Shown here in pieces: positions 55,696-64,000 of a DNA stretch of 64,000 nt. Each line of letters begins with the position of its first letter. Positions within the stretch are counted from its first letter, which is position 1. Origin of the DNA: Byssovorax sp. (GTDB lineage: Bacteria; Myxococcota_A; Polyangia; Polyangiales; Polyangiaceae); assembly GCA_025362495.1 (NCBI GenBank), contig JANYGI010000026.1:167911-231910 (forward strand), written 5' to 3'. The notes below the pieces were generated by a model that did not search any database, was not told the DNA's origin, and worked only from the letters and a program-made list of their open reading frames with translations. A program made the position numbers and the translations under genes.

Positions 55696-56736
55696 ATGAC
55701 CCAGCCTGCTCACAACCTCGACGCTTGCCCGCCCGACTCTTCGCCCGCGTCGTCACCGCGCAGCACCGCGCGGACCGCTGGCCGCGGCAAGATGATCGGC
55801 GAGAGCCCCGAGCTCCTCGCCGTCCTGGCCCTCGTCGACCGGGTCGCCCGCTCGAGCTGCACTGTGCTCGTGACGGGCGAGAGCGGCACGGGCAAAGAGG
55901 CCGTGGTGACGGCCATCCACGACGCGAGCCCCCGCAAGGACGCGCCCCTCGTGACCGTCAACTGCGGCGCCATCCCGGAGCAGCTCCTCGAGAGCGAGCT
56001 CTTCGGTCACGCCCGCGGCGCCTTCACCGGCGCTCACGCGGCCCGTCAGGGGCGCGTGGCGGCGGCCGATGGCGGTACGCTGTTCCTCGATGAGGTCGGC
56101 GAGCTCCCCCTCGCGCTCCAGGTGAAGCTCCTCCGCTTGCTCCAGCAGCGCGAGTACTCGCCGGTCGGCGACAACCGCACCCTGAAGTGCGATATCCGCA
56201 TCGTCGCCGCGACGAACAAGGATCTCGCCCGCGAGGTGGCCGCCGGCCGCTTCCGCGAGGATCTCTTCTACCGGCTCAACGTCATCCACGTCGAGCTGCC
56301 GGCCCTGCGCGACCGCCTCGACGACGTCGAGCTGCTCGCCGCCCACTTCCTCACGCTGTGCGCCCAGCGCGCCGGCCGCACCGATCTCACGGGGATCGCG
56401 CCGAGCGCCGTCGAGGCCCTGCGCGCCCACGACTGGCCCGGGAACATCCGCGCCCTCGAGAACGCCATCGAGCGCGCCGTGGTCCTCGCGGTCGGCCCCG
56501 AGCTCACCGCGGCGGATCTCCCCCCGCAGGTCCTCGCGGCCTCGCGCGAGAAGGCCCCCGCGACGCTGCCCGCCCTCGGGATCGACTTCCGCGCGGCCGT
56601 CGAGGAGTTCGAGAACCAGCTGATCCTGGGCGCCCTCGAGCGCACCGGCTGGAACAAGCAGCGCGCCGCGCAGCTCCTCAAGGTCAACCGCACGACGCTG
56701 ATCGAGATGGTCAAGCGCAAGGGGCTCTGCGCCTGA
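55696..56736 (+). CDS. sigma-54 activator lacking receiver domain, probable flagellar regulator
   Basis: A 346-residue AAA+ activator. Walker A is VTGESGTGKEAVV near residue 65, the sigma-54 contact loop is GAFTGAHA, Walker B is GGTLFLDEVGELP, and the C-terminus holds a Fis-type helix-turn-helix (RTGWNKQRAAQLLKVNRTTLIEMVKRKG). Only about 34 residues precede the AAA+ core, so no receiver, GAF or PAS domain is present. Such activators act constitutively or through protein partners, like FleQ/FlrA-type masters that have degenerate receivers. It has AGGAG before the ATG. Its place after fliS and the sigma-54-like motifs suggest it drives the basal-body genes. Confidence 0.9.
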   Translation: MTQPAHNLDACPPDSSPASSPRSTARTAGRGKMIGESPELLAVLALVDRVARSSCTVLVTGESGTGKEAVVTAIHDASPRKDAPLVTVNCGAIPEQLLESELFGHARGAFTGAHAARQGRVAAADGGTLFLDEVGELPLALQVKLLRLLQQREYSPVGDNRTLKCDIRIVAATNKDLAREVAAGRFREDLFYRLNVIHVELPALRDRLDDVELLAAHFLTLCAQRAGRTDLTGIAPSAVEALRAHDWPGNIRALENAIERAVVLAVGPELTAADLPPQVLAASREKAPATLPALGIDFRAAVEEFENQLILGALERTGWNKQRAAQLLKVNRTTLIEMVKRKGLCA

Positions 56737-56864
56737 TGCGCCGCGAGCGCCGGCTGCGACGCGCCGTCCGCCAGCGCCGCCACGACGCCCTTCGCAGCGC
56801 CCGCGAGCGAGCGGCCCTGTCGCGCTCCTTCCGCTCTTTGCTCGAGGGCTGGTGTCGCGCATGA
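56736..56864 (+). CDS. small Arg-rich ORF between activator and glycosyltransferase
   Basis: A 42-codon ORF (starts RRERRLRRAVRQRRHDALRSARER) whose ATG overlaps the activator stop (TGATG) and whose stop overlaps the glycosyltransferase ATG (ATGA). The exact junctions suggest translation coupling. About a third of residues are Arg. No family is recognised. High GC alone can produce Arg-rich frames, so reality as a protein is uncertain. Confidence 0.45.
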   Translation: MRRERRLRRAVRQRRHDALRSARERAALSRSFRSLLEGWCRA

Positions 56865-58267
56865 TCCGACTCTCTCTCTGCATGATCGCCCGCGACGAAG
56901 AGGCCATGTTGCCGGGTTGCCTCGCGTCGGTGCGCGGCGTCGTCGACGAGATCCTCCTGGTCGACACCGGTAGCCGCGACGCCACCCGGGCCATCGCGGA
57001 GGCCGCCGGCGCGCGGGTGACGGCGCGGCCCTGGGACGACGATTTCTCCGCCGCGCGCAACGCTTCGATCGCCGGCGCGACCGGCGACTGGATCCTGATC
57101 CTCGACGCCGATGAGCGCCTCGCGCCCGGCGCGGGAGCGGCGATCCGCGCCGCCCTCGAAGGCGCGAGCTTCGACTGCGGCATGCTCGCGCTCCACAACG
57201 CGGCGAGCGCGTCGGCGTCGCCCGAAACCGTGGTGAGCGGCGCGGCCCGCCTCGGCGAGCCCGGATCGCTGCCGCGCCTCCTGCGGCGCACCGACGACCT
57301 GCGCTTCACGGGCCGCGTCCACGAGACCGCGCTCGCGTGGCTGCGCTCGCGCGGGACGCGGATCGCCTTCGTCGGCGGCGACATCGTTCACCTCGGCGGC
57401 ACGCCGGAGATCCGCGCCCTGCGCGGCAAGGCCGATCGCAACATCGCCCTGCTCGAAAAGGTCGTCGCCGAGCGTCCGCGCGACGTCACCGCCCACGGCT
57501 ACCTCGGGCGCGAGCTGCTGGAGCGGGGCCGCGTGGCCGACGCGCAGGCCGTCGTCGCGCGCGGATGGGCGCTGGTCGAGGCGGGCGACGTGGGCGAGGC
57601 CGCGGTGCTGCACCTGGCGACGACGCGGGCGCGCCTCGCCCTCGGCGAGCGCGACGCGGCCGCGGTGCTCGCCACCGTCGAGCTCGCCGAGCGCTTCGAG
57701 GGCTCGCACCCCGATCTCGATTTTCTCCGCGGCGCCGCGCTCGAAATGCAGGCCGCGGCCACCCCCGAAGCCGATCGTCCGGCGCTGCTCGAGTCGGCGC
57801 TGGCCGCCTACGTCGCGGCGCTCAGCCACGCAGGCAGGCGCTACGCGGCGGCCTTCATCGAGGGCGCCGCGAGCTTCGCCGGCCACACGCGCGCAGGCGC
57901 GGTGCTGCTCCAGCTCGGCCGCCCGGCCGAGGCCCGCGCCCACTTCGACGCCGCGCTCGGGCAGCGCCCCGATCACCGCGAGGCGCGCCTCGGCGTCATC
58001 GAATGCCGGCTCGAGCTCGGCGAGGCCCGCGCGGTCCTCGGCGCCGTCGAGCCGCTCCTCGACGAGCGCCCCGACGCCTGGCTGCTCACGGCCGCCGCGC
58101 TCCTCGCGCTCGGCCACGCGCGCGACTTCGCCGATTTCCTCGCCGAAGCCCGGCGTCGCGCCGACAGCGGGTACGTATCGCCGCACCGCCGCGCGCGCCA
58201 CGTGGCCTTGCACCAGGTCCTCGCGGCCGGTCTCGGGATGACGGCCGGCGTCGCGCAGAGCGCTTGA
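56861..58267 (+). CDS. GT2 glycosyltransferase with TPR region, possible flagellin modifier
   Basis: A 468-residue protein. The N-terminal GT-A domain shows LCMIARDEEAMLPGCLASV, LLVDTGSRDATRAIAEAAGA and the metal-binding DADE in ILILDADERL, then FTGRVHETAL. The C-terminal half is a series of TPR-like helical repeats (about residues 190-450). This is the SunS/Maf-independent 'TPR glycosyltransferase' layout. Coupled to the activator and next to fliC/fliD/fliS, it may glycosylate flagellin, as similar genes do elsewhere; this is inference. ATG 56861 chosen; GTG 56852 possible. Confidence 0.82.
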   Translation: MIRLSLCMIARDEEAMLPGCLASVRGVVDEILLVDTGSRDATRAIAEAAGARVTARPWDDDFSAARNASIAGATGDWILILDADERLAPGAGAAIRAALEGASFDCGMLALHNAASASASPETVVSGAARLGEPGSLPRLLRRTDDLRFTGRVHETALAWLRSRGTRIAFVGGDIVHLGGTPEIRALRGKADRNIALLEKVVAERPRDVTAHGYLGRELLERGRVADAQAVVARGWALVEAGDVGEAAVLHLATTRARLALGERDAAAVLATVELAERFEGSHPDLDFLRGAALEMQAAATPEADRPALLESALAAYVAALSHAGRRYAAAFIEGAASFAGHTRAGAVLLQLGRPAEARAHFDAALGQRPDHREARLGVIECRLELGEARAVLGAVEPLLDERPDAWLLTAAALLALGHARDFADFLAEARRRADSGYVSPHRRARHVALHQVLAAGLGMTAGVAQSA

Positions 58268-58509
58268 ACGAGGGCCCGGAGCCCATCCTCCGGAGGATCC
58301 AGCGTCTCGCCGAGTGTCTCCGGATTCCCGCGGCGCCCAGGGCCACCCTCGCTTCGAGAGTGGGCGATCGACGGCCACTCTCTCTCCCCTCATCGGGATG
58401 GAGATCGTGAAAGAGTGGCAATCTCCCGGATCCACCTGCGCCGGAGATCTCCCTCGCCGTGGAGGGAGGTGGCGCGGTGGAGCAGGGGAGTCGTCGCGGG
58501 CGCCCGGGA

Positions 58510-59775
58510 TCAGAGCTCGCAGGCCTTCACGCTCTCGCCGGCCTCGGAGATGCAGATATCGCCGTCGCCGGGGCCGCCGTCGAAGATGTCTTTGCCAGGG
58601 CCGCCGTCGAGGAGGTCGGCGCCTGGGCCGCCGACGAGCACGTCGTTACCGGCGTTGCCGTAGATGGTGTCGTCGCCGGCGCTGCCGGTGAGGTGGTCGT
58701 CGCCGGAGCCGCCGAAGAGCGCCTCGACGGTCGCCGTCACGTCGTCTTTCTCGCCGGCCTCGCCGTCGTTGGCCTGGTTGCCCATCGTGACGACAAGGGG
58801 CTTGGTGCGGTTCGCGTAATCCATCGTGTCGCTGCCTTCACCGCCGTCGTAGGTGTCGGCGCCGTCGGCGTTGTCGGCGGTGTGAAAGGTGTCGTCGCCG
58901 GGGCCGCCGTGCAGCTTGTCGTCGCCGCTGCCGCCCTCGAGCACGTCGTTGTCGGCGCCGCCGAACGCGGTCACGGCGATCGAAAGCGGCGCGCCGCCGG
59001 CGATGCCCGAGGCGCGGAAGGTGTCGTTTCCGGGCCCGAGGCTCACGGTGATCGCCTGCGCGCCGGCGACGTCGACGGTCGCCGCCGAGGCCTTCTCGGG
59101 ATCGAAGAGCGCCTTGCCCGCGAGCGATCCCGCGGTGATCGTGTCGGCGCCCATGCTGCCGCGGAGGTAAAAGGCGTTCTTGCCCGCGCCGAGATCGATG
59201 TGGATCCCGCCGCCCGCGGCGAGCAGCTTCGGGCCGAAGGCGCCCGACGCCAGATCGAGGATCACCGTCTCGTCGGCGGCCGTCCCGGTGATGGTGATCG
59301 ACGTGGTGGTGGTCGTCGTCGCCGGCGTCATATCGGCCGCGGTGCAGGTGACGCCGTTGGCCTGAATTTCCCCGTTCACGGTGGCGAGCAGCAGCGCGCT
59401 CACGTCGCCGCCGAGGGTGAGGGCCAGCGCGCCCGTCTTCACGTCGAAGCCGCCGACGCAGCCGCTCGGCGGCTTTCCCGACGGCGCCATCGCCGGATCG
59501 ATGCCCTCGAAATCCGCGTCGGAGATCGTGGCTGCGCCGCCGGCTCCCTGGCCTCCGGCGCCGCTGCTGGAGGCCGTGACATCGCCGCTGCCGGCGCCGC
59601 CCGTCCCGCTCGCGGCGGCGCCGCCGCTGCCGCTGCCGCCGCTCGTCGAGGCGCTGACGCCGCCGGAGCCGCTGCTCGTGCTCGCGGTCGGGCTCTGTTC
59701 ACAGGCTGACACCGTCAGCGTCAGCGCCGTGGCGATCCAGGCCGCGGTTACCAGGGTGTTACGAGGGTTCTTCAT
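58510..59775 (-). CDS. RTX-like calcium-binding repeat lipoprotein (short)
   Basis: A 421-residue exported protein. Start ATG 59775 gives a signal with lipobox LTVSAC. A Ser/Gly/Ala linker of about 70 residues is followed by a beta-rich domain and C-terminal nonapeptide repeats of type GGxGDDxh (GGSGDDKLHGGPGDDTF, GGSGDDHLTGSAGDDTIYG, GGPGADLLDGGPGKDIFDGG). These parallel-beta-roll repeats bind calcium in RTX proteins. It is lipid-anchored rather than type I-secreted in appearance. It is the shorter partner of the next gene. Confidence 0.85.
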   Translation of the reverse strand: MKNPRNTLVTAAWIATALTLTVSACEQSPTASTSSGSGGVSASTSGGSGSGGAAASGTGGAGSGDVTASSSGAGGQGAGGAATISDADFEGIDPAMAPSGKPPSGCVGGFDVKTGALALTLGGDVSALLLATVNGEIQANGVTCTAADMTPATTTTTTSITITGTAADETVILDLASGAFGPKLLAAGGGIHIDLGAGKNAFYLRGSMGADTITAGSLAGKALFDPEKASAATVDVAGAQAITVSLGPGNDTFRASGIAGGAPLSIAVTAFGGADNDVLEGGSGDDKLHGGPGDDTFHTADNADGADTYDGGEGSDTMDYANRTKPLVVTMGNQANDGEAGEKDDVTATVEALFGGSGDDHLTGSAGDDTIYGNAGNDVLVGGPGADLLDGGPGKDIFDGGPGDGDICISEAGESVKACEL

Positions 59776-59913
59776 GGGTCGATCTTGGGCTCCAGGAGAG
59801 GGCGCGCGTCGCGCGCATGATCCGCCGCAGATCGATTGCAGATCTCGATCCACAAAATGCAGAAGCGCGCGCCCCATCGCCGAGTGGCGACGAGGCGCGC
59901 GCTTCCAGGTCGA

Positions 59914-62226
59914 TCAGAGCTCGCAGTTCACGGGAGCGACGACGTCGGTCGCGTCGGCGACGCAGACATCGCCATCTTCCGAGCCGCCGTCCATCGTGTC
60001 GACGCCGGCACCCCCTTCGAGGTAGTCGTCGCCCGCGTCGCCGAAGAGCGCGTCCGCGCCAGCCGCGCCGTAGAGGATGTCCGAGCCCGCGCCGCCGTGG
60101 ATGGTGTCCACGCCCGCGCCGCCTTCAATGGTCTCATCGGCCGTGCTGCCGGTGATCGTGTTGCCGGCCGCGCCGCCGACGAGCCACTCGACGTTGACGA
60201 CGTTGTCGATCTCCGTGAGCGCGCCGTCGCCGTCGTGGTCCGTGCACTCCGGACCGGTGCCGACCGGGGCGCCCGTGAGCGCCGAGTCGACGCAGAGCGT
60301 GACGACCAGGGCCGCCGCGCGCGCCGAGTAATCGACCTTGTCGGAGCCCGCGCCGCCGTTCATCAGATCGTTGCCCGTACCGGCGAGCGTCGCGGCGACG
60401 TAGTAGGCGTCCGTCCCGCTCTCGAGGAAGATGTCGTTGCCGGCGCCGCCGTTCATGATGTCGTTGCCGGGCCCGCCGACGAAGGTGTCGTTGCCGACGC
60501 CGCCGTTGAGCGTGTCGTTGCCGGCGCCGCCGTGGAGCTGCGCGTCGTTCGCGCCGGCGGTGATCGTGTCGTTGCCCGTGCCGCCGAGGACGATCTCGAT
60601 GTCGGTCGAGCTGACCTTGGCCTTCTCGCCCGCGCCCGAAAACGCCGCCGCGTCGCCGTCGTTGGCGAGCGCGTCGAGGGTGATCGTCAGCGCCGCCGTG
60701 CGGACGCCGAAGTCGGCGATGTCGGTGCCAGCGCCGCCGTTGACGATGACGCCGCAGTTCGCGGCCACGCCCATGGCGAGCGTGTCGTTGCCGGCGTCGC
60801 CGTTGAGGACGTCGCCGCCCGCCACCGGGCAGGTCGCGTTGGACACGCCGGTGATGACGTCGTTGCCCGCGCCGCCGCTGATCACGTTGACCTGATCGCT
60901 GCCGGTGAGGGTGTCGTTGCCCGTGCCGCCGATGATGTTCTCGACCGTGTAGCCGACGTCGTCGTTCTCGCCGGTCTGGCCGTCGTTGGCGCTGGCGACC
61001 GCGGCGATCACGGCGCCGCTGGCGAGGCCGAGGGTGGCGAGGCCGGTGCCGCCGGTGAGCTGGAAGGTCGACGTCGACAGGCCCGTCGGGCTCATCATGG
61101 TGATGAAGTGGGTCGTCGGATCGACGCTGGCGACGGTCGAGCCTGCCGCGGTGTTGATCTGCGCGACGACGGCGGCGGCGTCGGCGGGCGAGCTGAGCGT
61201 AGCGGTGTAAGCGATGGTGTCGACCTTGAAGATCACCGTCTTGCCGGCGAGCGCCGTGATGACGGCGGCGGAGCTCAAGTCGACGTTGCCAGTGACCGAC
61301 GGGCCGGCGACGCCGATGGTGACCGTGAGATCGGCCGTGCGGCCGCTGTAGTCCATCGTGTCGGTGCCCGGGCCGCCAATGTAGGTGTCGGCGCCGTCCG
61401 CGGTCGCGCCGACCGCCGTGGTGAAGGTGTCGTTGCCGTTGCCGCCATAGAGGAAGTCGTTGCCAGCGCCGCCGCAGAGGGCGTCGTTGCCGTCGCCGCC
61501 GTAGACGGTGATCGGGACCGACATCGGCAGCAGCGTGGTGACGCCGGCGGCGAGCGAAGCGGCGGTGATAGCGCCGCCGGCGGCGGTGAAGACGTCGTTA
61601 CCGGCCAGCAGGGTGGCGTTGAACGTCTCGGTGTTGAGGATGCCGACATCCGCCTTGGCGTCGTTGTTCAGGTCGAGGAAGGCCTCGCCCGCCGGCGAGC
61701 TACCCATCTTGATGGTGTCGACCGCATTGGTGCCGCGGAACGAGAAGGTGTCGGCGCCGGCCGCGAGGTCGAGGACGAACCCGTTGCCCGAGGTGCCCGC
61801 CATCAGGACCGCGCCGAACGTGCCCGGCAGCGTGTCGAAGATGACTTTGTCCGCGCCGGCCGTGCCGTTGATGACGATCTTCTTGACGGCGACCGCCGAG
61901 GCGCCCGTGGTGGTCAGCGAGGCGCCGGCCGCGTTCACGCAGGCGAAGCCGTTGACGGTCACGACGCCCGCGGGGGCGCTGAGGATGATCGGCGTCGCGG
62001 CGACCATGGTGATTGTGAGGACCTGGCCCGCAGCCACGAAGCCGGTCGAGCCCGCTGTGGAGCACGACGCGTTCGCCACGCCGAGCTCGTCGCCGGTGAC
62101 GCCGAGCTCCTCGAAGCCGTCCTTCTGGGCCTGCCGATCCTGGTCCGCACCGCACGCGCCGAGGCCGGTGACGAGGAGACCGAGAGCGATGCTCGAGATA
62201 CCAACACGATTGCGTCGTCGAAACAT
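59914..62226 (-). CDS. RTX-like calcium-binding repeat lipoprotein (long)
   Basis: A 770-residue exported protein (ATG 62226, lipobox VTGLGAC). An N-terminal beta-rich region is followed by several blocks of GGAGND-type repeats at about residues 245-290, 405-440, 450-480 and 550-610 (GGAGNDTLNGGVGNDTFVGG), with the last block near 690-750. Each block is separated by a domain that includes IDxxVNVEWLVGG or VDTIAYTATL. Same architecture as the previous gene, suggesting duplication. Probably surface-exposed, folding when calcium is present. Confidence 0.85.
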   Translation of the reverse strand: MFRRRNRVGISSIALGLLVTGLGACGADQDRQAQKDGFEELGVTGDELGVANASCSTAGSTGFVAAGQVLTITMVAATPIILSAPAGVVTVNGFACVNAAGASLTTTGASAVAVKKIVINGTAGADKVIFDTLPGTFGAVLMAGTSGNGFVLDLAAGADTFSFRGTNAVDTIKMGSSPAGEAFLDLNNDAKADVGILNTETFNATLLAGNDVFTAAGGAITAASLAAGVTTLLPMSVPITVYGGDGNDALCGGAGNDFLYGGNGNDTFTTAVGATADGADTYIGGPGTDTMDYSGRTADLTVTIGVAGPSVTGNVDLSSAAVITALAGKTVIFKVDTIAYTATLSSPADAAAVVAQINTAAGSTVASVDPTTHFITMMSPTGLSTSTFQLTGGTGLATLGLASGAVIAAVASANDGQTGENDDVGYTVENIIGGTGNDTLTGSDQVNVISGGAGNDVITGVSNATCPVAGGDVLNGDAGNDTLAMGVAANCGVIVNGGAGTDIADFGVRTAALTITLDALANDGDAAAFSGAGEKAKVSSTDIEIVLGGTGNDTITAGANDAQLHGGAGNDTLNGGVGNDTFVGGPGNDIMNGGAGNDIFLESGTDAYYVAATLAGTGNDLMNGGAGSDKVDYSARAAALVVTLCVDSALTGAPVGTGPECTDHDGDGALTEIDNVVNVEWLVGGAAGNTITGSTADETIEGGAGVDTIHGGAGSDILYGAAGADALFGDAGDDYLEGGAGVDTMDGGSEDGDVCVADATDVVAPVNCEL

Positions 62227-62547
62227 TATCTGAAACCGTCCTTCTGCTTCGACCGGGCTCACGTCGTGCGACGCGACACTCAATCCCGGTTGCGAGCCCC
62301 TCCTGCAACGGCTGTCGGATCGATCGCTTGAGTCCTGTCTGGCAGTTTTTTGACCGGATCATGCGCCCGGACTGCCGATCACCCCTCGCGGTCGAGAAGC
62401 GGTGTCCCGGCACACGGACGCCCTCAAGCCGCGCGCCGGGGCTCCGTGGCGAATCCGCCCGGCTCCCGGGAGCGCGGGAGTGACGCGCGGGGGCGGCGCC
62501 GCGCGAGGACTCCAGTGCTCGCCACCGGACCTCCGGGGGCGAGCTCG
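62227..62547. other. gap between RTX-like gene and TPR/PEGA-like gene
   Basis: No coding frame with family resemblance is seen in this 321-bp gap. It contains a 15-bp copy (GAGGACTCCAGTGCT at 62505-62519) of the sequence at 62566-62580 inside the end of the downstream gene. A promoter for the RTX-like gene is expected here but was not identified. Confidence 0.5.
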
Positions 62548-63576
62548 CTAGAACGAGCCGCCGACGAGGACTCCAGTGCTTCGATTGCCAATCATCGGGA
62601 GCACGCGCAGGGCGCTCGCGCCGACGGCCGGGGTGCCGGGCCGGGCGGTGAGCGCGACTATCCCGCCCACGACCACGAGGGCGCCGCCGACGCCAAAGCT
62701 GATGTCCGAGACCCAGGCGAAGGTCTTCGCGGTGGCGATGTCGTCGAGGCCGAGCGCGTCGCAGAGCTTGTCGGGGCAGCGCTCGTCGGCCGCGGCCTTC
62801 TGCCCGGCGGTGAGGCCGGCGAAGACGGCGCCCGCGGCGAGCCCCGCCAGGCCGACGCCGCCGACCGCGAGGCCGGCCACGCGCTGTCCGCTGGTCGGCT
62901 GGGTCGCCGAAGCGTCCGGCGGCGGGGGCAGGGGAGTCGACGAGGGCTGATCTCCCACGCTCGAAGAGGGCTTTGCCGCGACGGGTTGCGCCTTCGCGGC
63001 GCCGAGATCCGGCACGACGAGGCGGAGCTTCGCGCCCTCGGCCAGGGTGATCTGCTTGGTCCAGCGCTCGCGGCCCGGCGCCGTCGCGGCGAGCTCCTGC
63101 GGGCCGGGATCGATCGGGAGCGACATGCCGTACGAGGCGTCGCCGATCGGCGCCCCGTTGCGCGTGACCGCGAAGCTGGGCGGCGTCTCGGTGACGGCGA
63201 TCGCCAGGCGCGGCAGGCGCGACTCGAGCGCGGCGGCCTGCTTCTTCGCGTAGGCGACGCGCTTGTCGTCGCGGGCCTTCTGCGCCTGGGCCTCGGCGTC
63301 GCGGTACTCGCTCCACGCTGTCGCGACGCGGCCCTCTTTCTCGTGGCACGCCGCGAGGTTCAGCAGCGAGCCGAGCGCCGGATCGAGGCGGTAGCTCTCG
63401 GCGAACTTCGGGCACGCGGCCTTGACGTCGCCCGCGGCGAGCAGCCGCCGCGCCTCGTCGAACATGGCCTCGGCCGCGGCGGCGTCGGGATCGCGCGCGT
63501 GGGCCGGCCGCGTCGCCGCGGCGATCCCGAGCAGGGCGCGGAGCGGGAGGGCGCGGCGGGCGAGGGCGTCGATCAC
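62548..63576 (-). CDS. exported TPR/PEGA-like envelope protein with C-terminal membrane helices
   Basis: A 342-residue protein starting at GTG 63576, which overlaps the upstream stop (GTGA). A signal-like segment (LPLRALLGIAAATRPAHA) is followed by a TPR-like region (AMFDEARRLLAAGDVKAACPKFAESYRLDPALGSLLNLAACHEKEG), common in myxobacterial envelope proteins. Next is a PEGA-like beta domain (FAVTRNGAPIGD, PGPQELAATAPGRERW), a Pro/Ser-rich linker, and two membrane helices (LAVGGVGLAGLAAGAVFAGL, ISFGVGGALVVVGGIVAL). No enzyme motif is visible. Function unknown. Confidence 0.82.
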   Translation of the reverse strand: MIDALARRALPLRALLGIAAATRPAHARDPDAAAAEAMFDEARRLLAAGDVKAACPKFAESYRLDPALGSLLNLAACHEKEGRVATAWSEYRDAEAQAQKARDDKRVAYAKKQAAALESRLPRLAIAVTETPPSFAVTRNGAPIGDASYGMSLPIDPGPQELAATAPGRERWTKQITLAEGAKLRLVVPDLGAAKAQPVAAKPSSSVGDQPSSTPLPPPPDASATQPTSGQRVAGLAVGGVGLAGLAAGAVFAGLTAGQKAAADERCPDKLCDALGLDDIATAKTFAWVSDISFGVGGALVVVGGIVALTARPGTPAVGASALRVLPMIGNRSTGVLVGGSF

Positions 63577-64000
63577 GCCGCGGCCCCGCCGCCCTCGATG
63601 CGCGCGAGCACGGCGCGCGAGGCGGCGCGCCAGGCCGGGCCGTCGCCCGAGTAGCGCGTGAAGGCGTAGAGCAGCGGCAGCGCCTCGCGGGGCGCCGTGA
63701 GCGCGAGCTTCTCGCACGCGTCGGGCTCGAGCGGCATGCCGGCCTCGGTGAACGCGTCTTCCATGATCTGGCGCTTCGTCTCGCGGGTGAATCGGTTGAG
63801 CTTCGAGGGATCGATCCGGAGGCCCGTGACCGATCCCAGCACGCGGAGCCGCTTCTTCTCGCGCTCCGGGAGCCGCCCGACGAACTGGGCCAGGATCGCG
63901 GCGACGATCATCCCGAGCGGAGCCATCCAGTCCTTCCACGTCATCGACTCGACGTTCTCGCCGTAGTGCGTGAGGAAGGGCCAGGCGAAGGCCAGGAACC
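63573..64000 (-). CDS. membrane-anchored hypothetical protein, start beyond window
   Basis: The frame is open to the right edge, reading FLAFAWPFLTHYGENVES before the first in-window ATG (63944). If that ATG is used the product has 123 residues with one membrane helix near residues 7-25 (WMAPLGMIVAAILAQFVG). The edge sequence FLAFAWPFL could instead be an earlier helix of a longer protein. The rest is a helical, charged cytoplasmic domain. It overlaps the next gene by 4 bp. No family recognised. Confidence 0.6.
   Translation of the reverse strand, partial: FLAFAWPFLTHYGENVESMTWKDWMAPLGMIVAAILAQFVGRLPEREKKRLRVLGSVTGLRIDPSKLNRFTRETKRQIMEDAFTEAGMPLEPDACEKLALTAPREALPLLYAFTRYSGDGPAWRAASRAVLARIEGGGAAA

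Noticed and set aside
58285..58298. 14-bp palindrome ATCCTCCGGAGGAT after the glycosyltransferase
   Set aside because: No loop and no T-tract; too short to call a terminator or operator.
59914..61500. Regularly spaced GC-rich repeats resembling CRISPR or intergenic repeats
   Set aside because: They are codons of RTX nonapeptides on the minus strand.

Overview
The window is about 70% GC and densely coded, with many short overlaps between neighbouring genes. It looks like a chromosome segment of a flagellated member of the Myxococcota, probably a Polyangia-like lineage. This is an inference from gene content: eukaryote-like Ser/Thr kinases, lipoproteins with Ser/Gly/Ala-rich linkers, a DUF2169-type multidomain protein, RTX-like repeat lipoproteins, and sigma-54 together with FliW/CsrA flagellar control. 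No rRNA, tRNA, CRISPR array, transposase or phage gene was seen.

Left flank (1-19.6 kb): a truncated secreted protein, a HAD-family 5'-nucleotidase, a LolD/MacB-like ABC ATPase-permease pair, a Cys-rich lipoprotein, a PstS-like periplasmic protein with a porin, a divergent CheA-like sensor kinase with a NIT-type sensor, two Ser/Thr kinases around small unknown proteins, a lipoprotein with a Gly-rich collagen-like tail, a 1163-residue DUF2169/FHA/degenerate-GGDEF/HEPN-like fusion, a remnant of a LamG-type domain, and a glutathione S-transferase-like protein.

Centre (19.6-58.3 kb): an almost complete flagellar regulon in two divergent halves. Leftward from about 30.25 kb run flbD-motA-motB, flgG-flgA-(beta-barrel)-(lipoprotein), flgH-flgI-flgJ, flgM-flgN-flgK-flgL, and csrA-fliW. 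Rightward run flgB-flgC-fliE-fliF, then fliG-H-I-J-K-flgD-flgE-fliL-M-N-O-P-Q-R-flhB-flhA-flhF-fliA-flgF, a glucosaminidase-like gene, two flagellins, fliD-fliS, a sigma-54 activator, a 42-codon ORF and a glycosyltransferase. Sigma-54-like -24/-12 motifs lie before flbD, flgB, fliG, flgG and flgH. Sigma-28-like motifs lie before both flagellins and flgM. This fits a hierarchy of sigma-54 activator, then hook-basal body, then FliA/FlgM, then filament, with FliW/CsrA probably acting on the flagellin leaders. Not found here: chemotaxis genes, flhG, rpoN, and a CheY-binding N-terminus on FliM.

Right flank (58.3-64 kb): two RTX-like repeat lipoproteins, a TPR/PEGA-like envelope protein and a partial membrane protein running off the window.

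The points most worth following up are: the beta-barrel and Asp/Ala-rich lipoprotein inserted between flgA and flgH; four sigma-54-like promoters whose -12 element sits 14-15 nt before a start codon; the duplicated flagellin leader hairpin; the split FlgJ; and the DUF2169/HEPN fusion protein.
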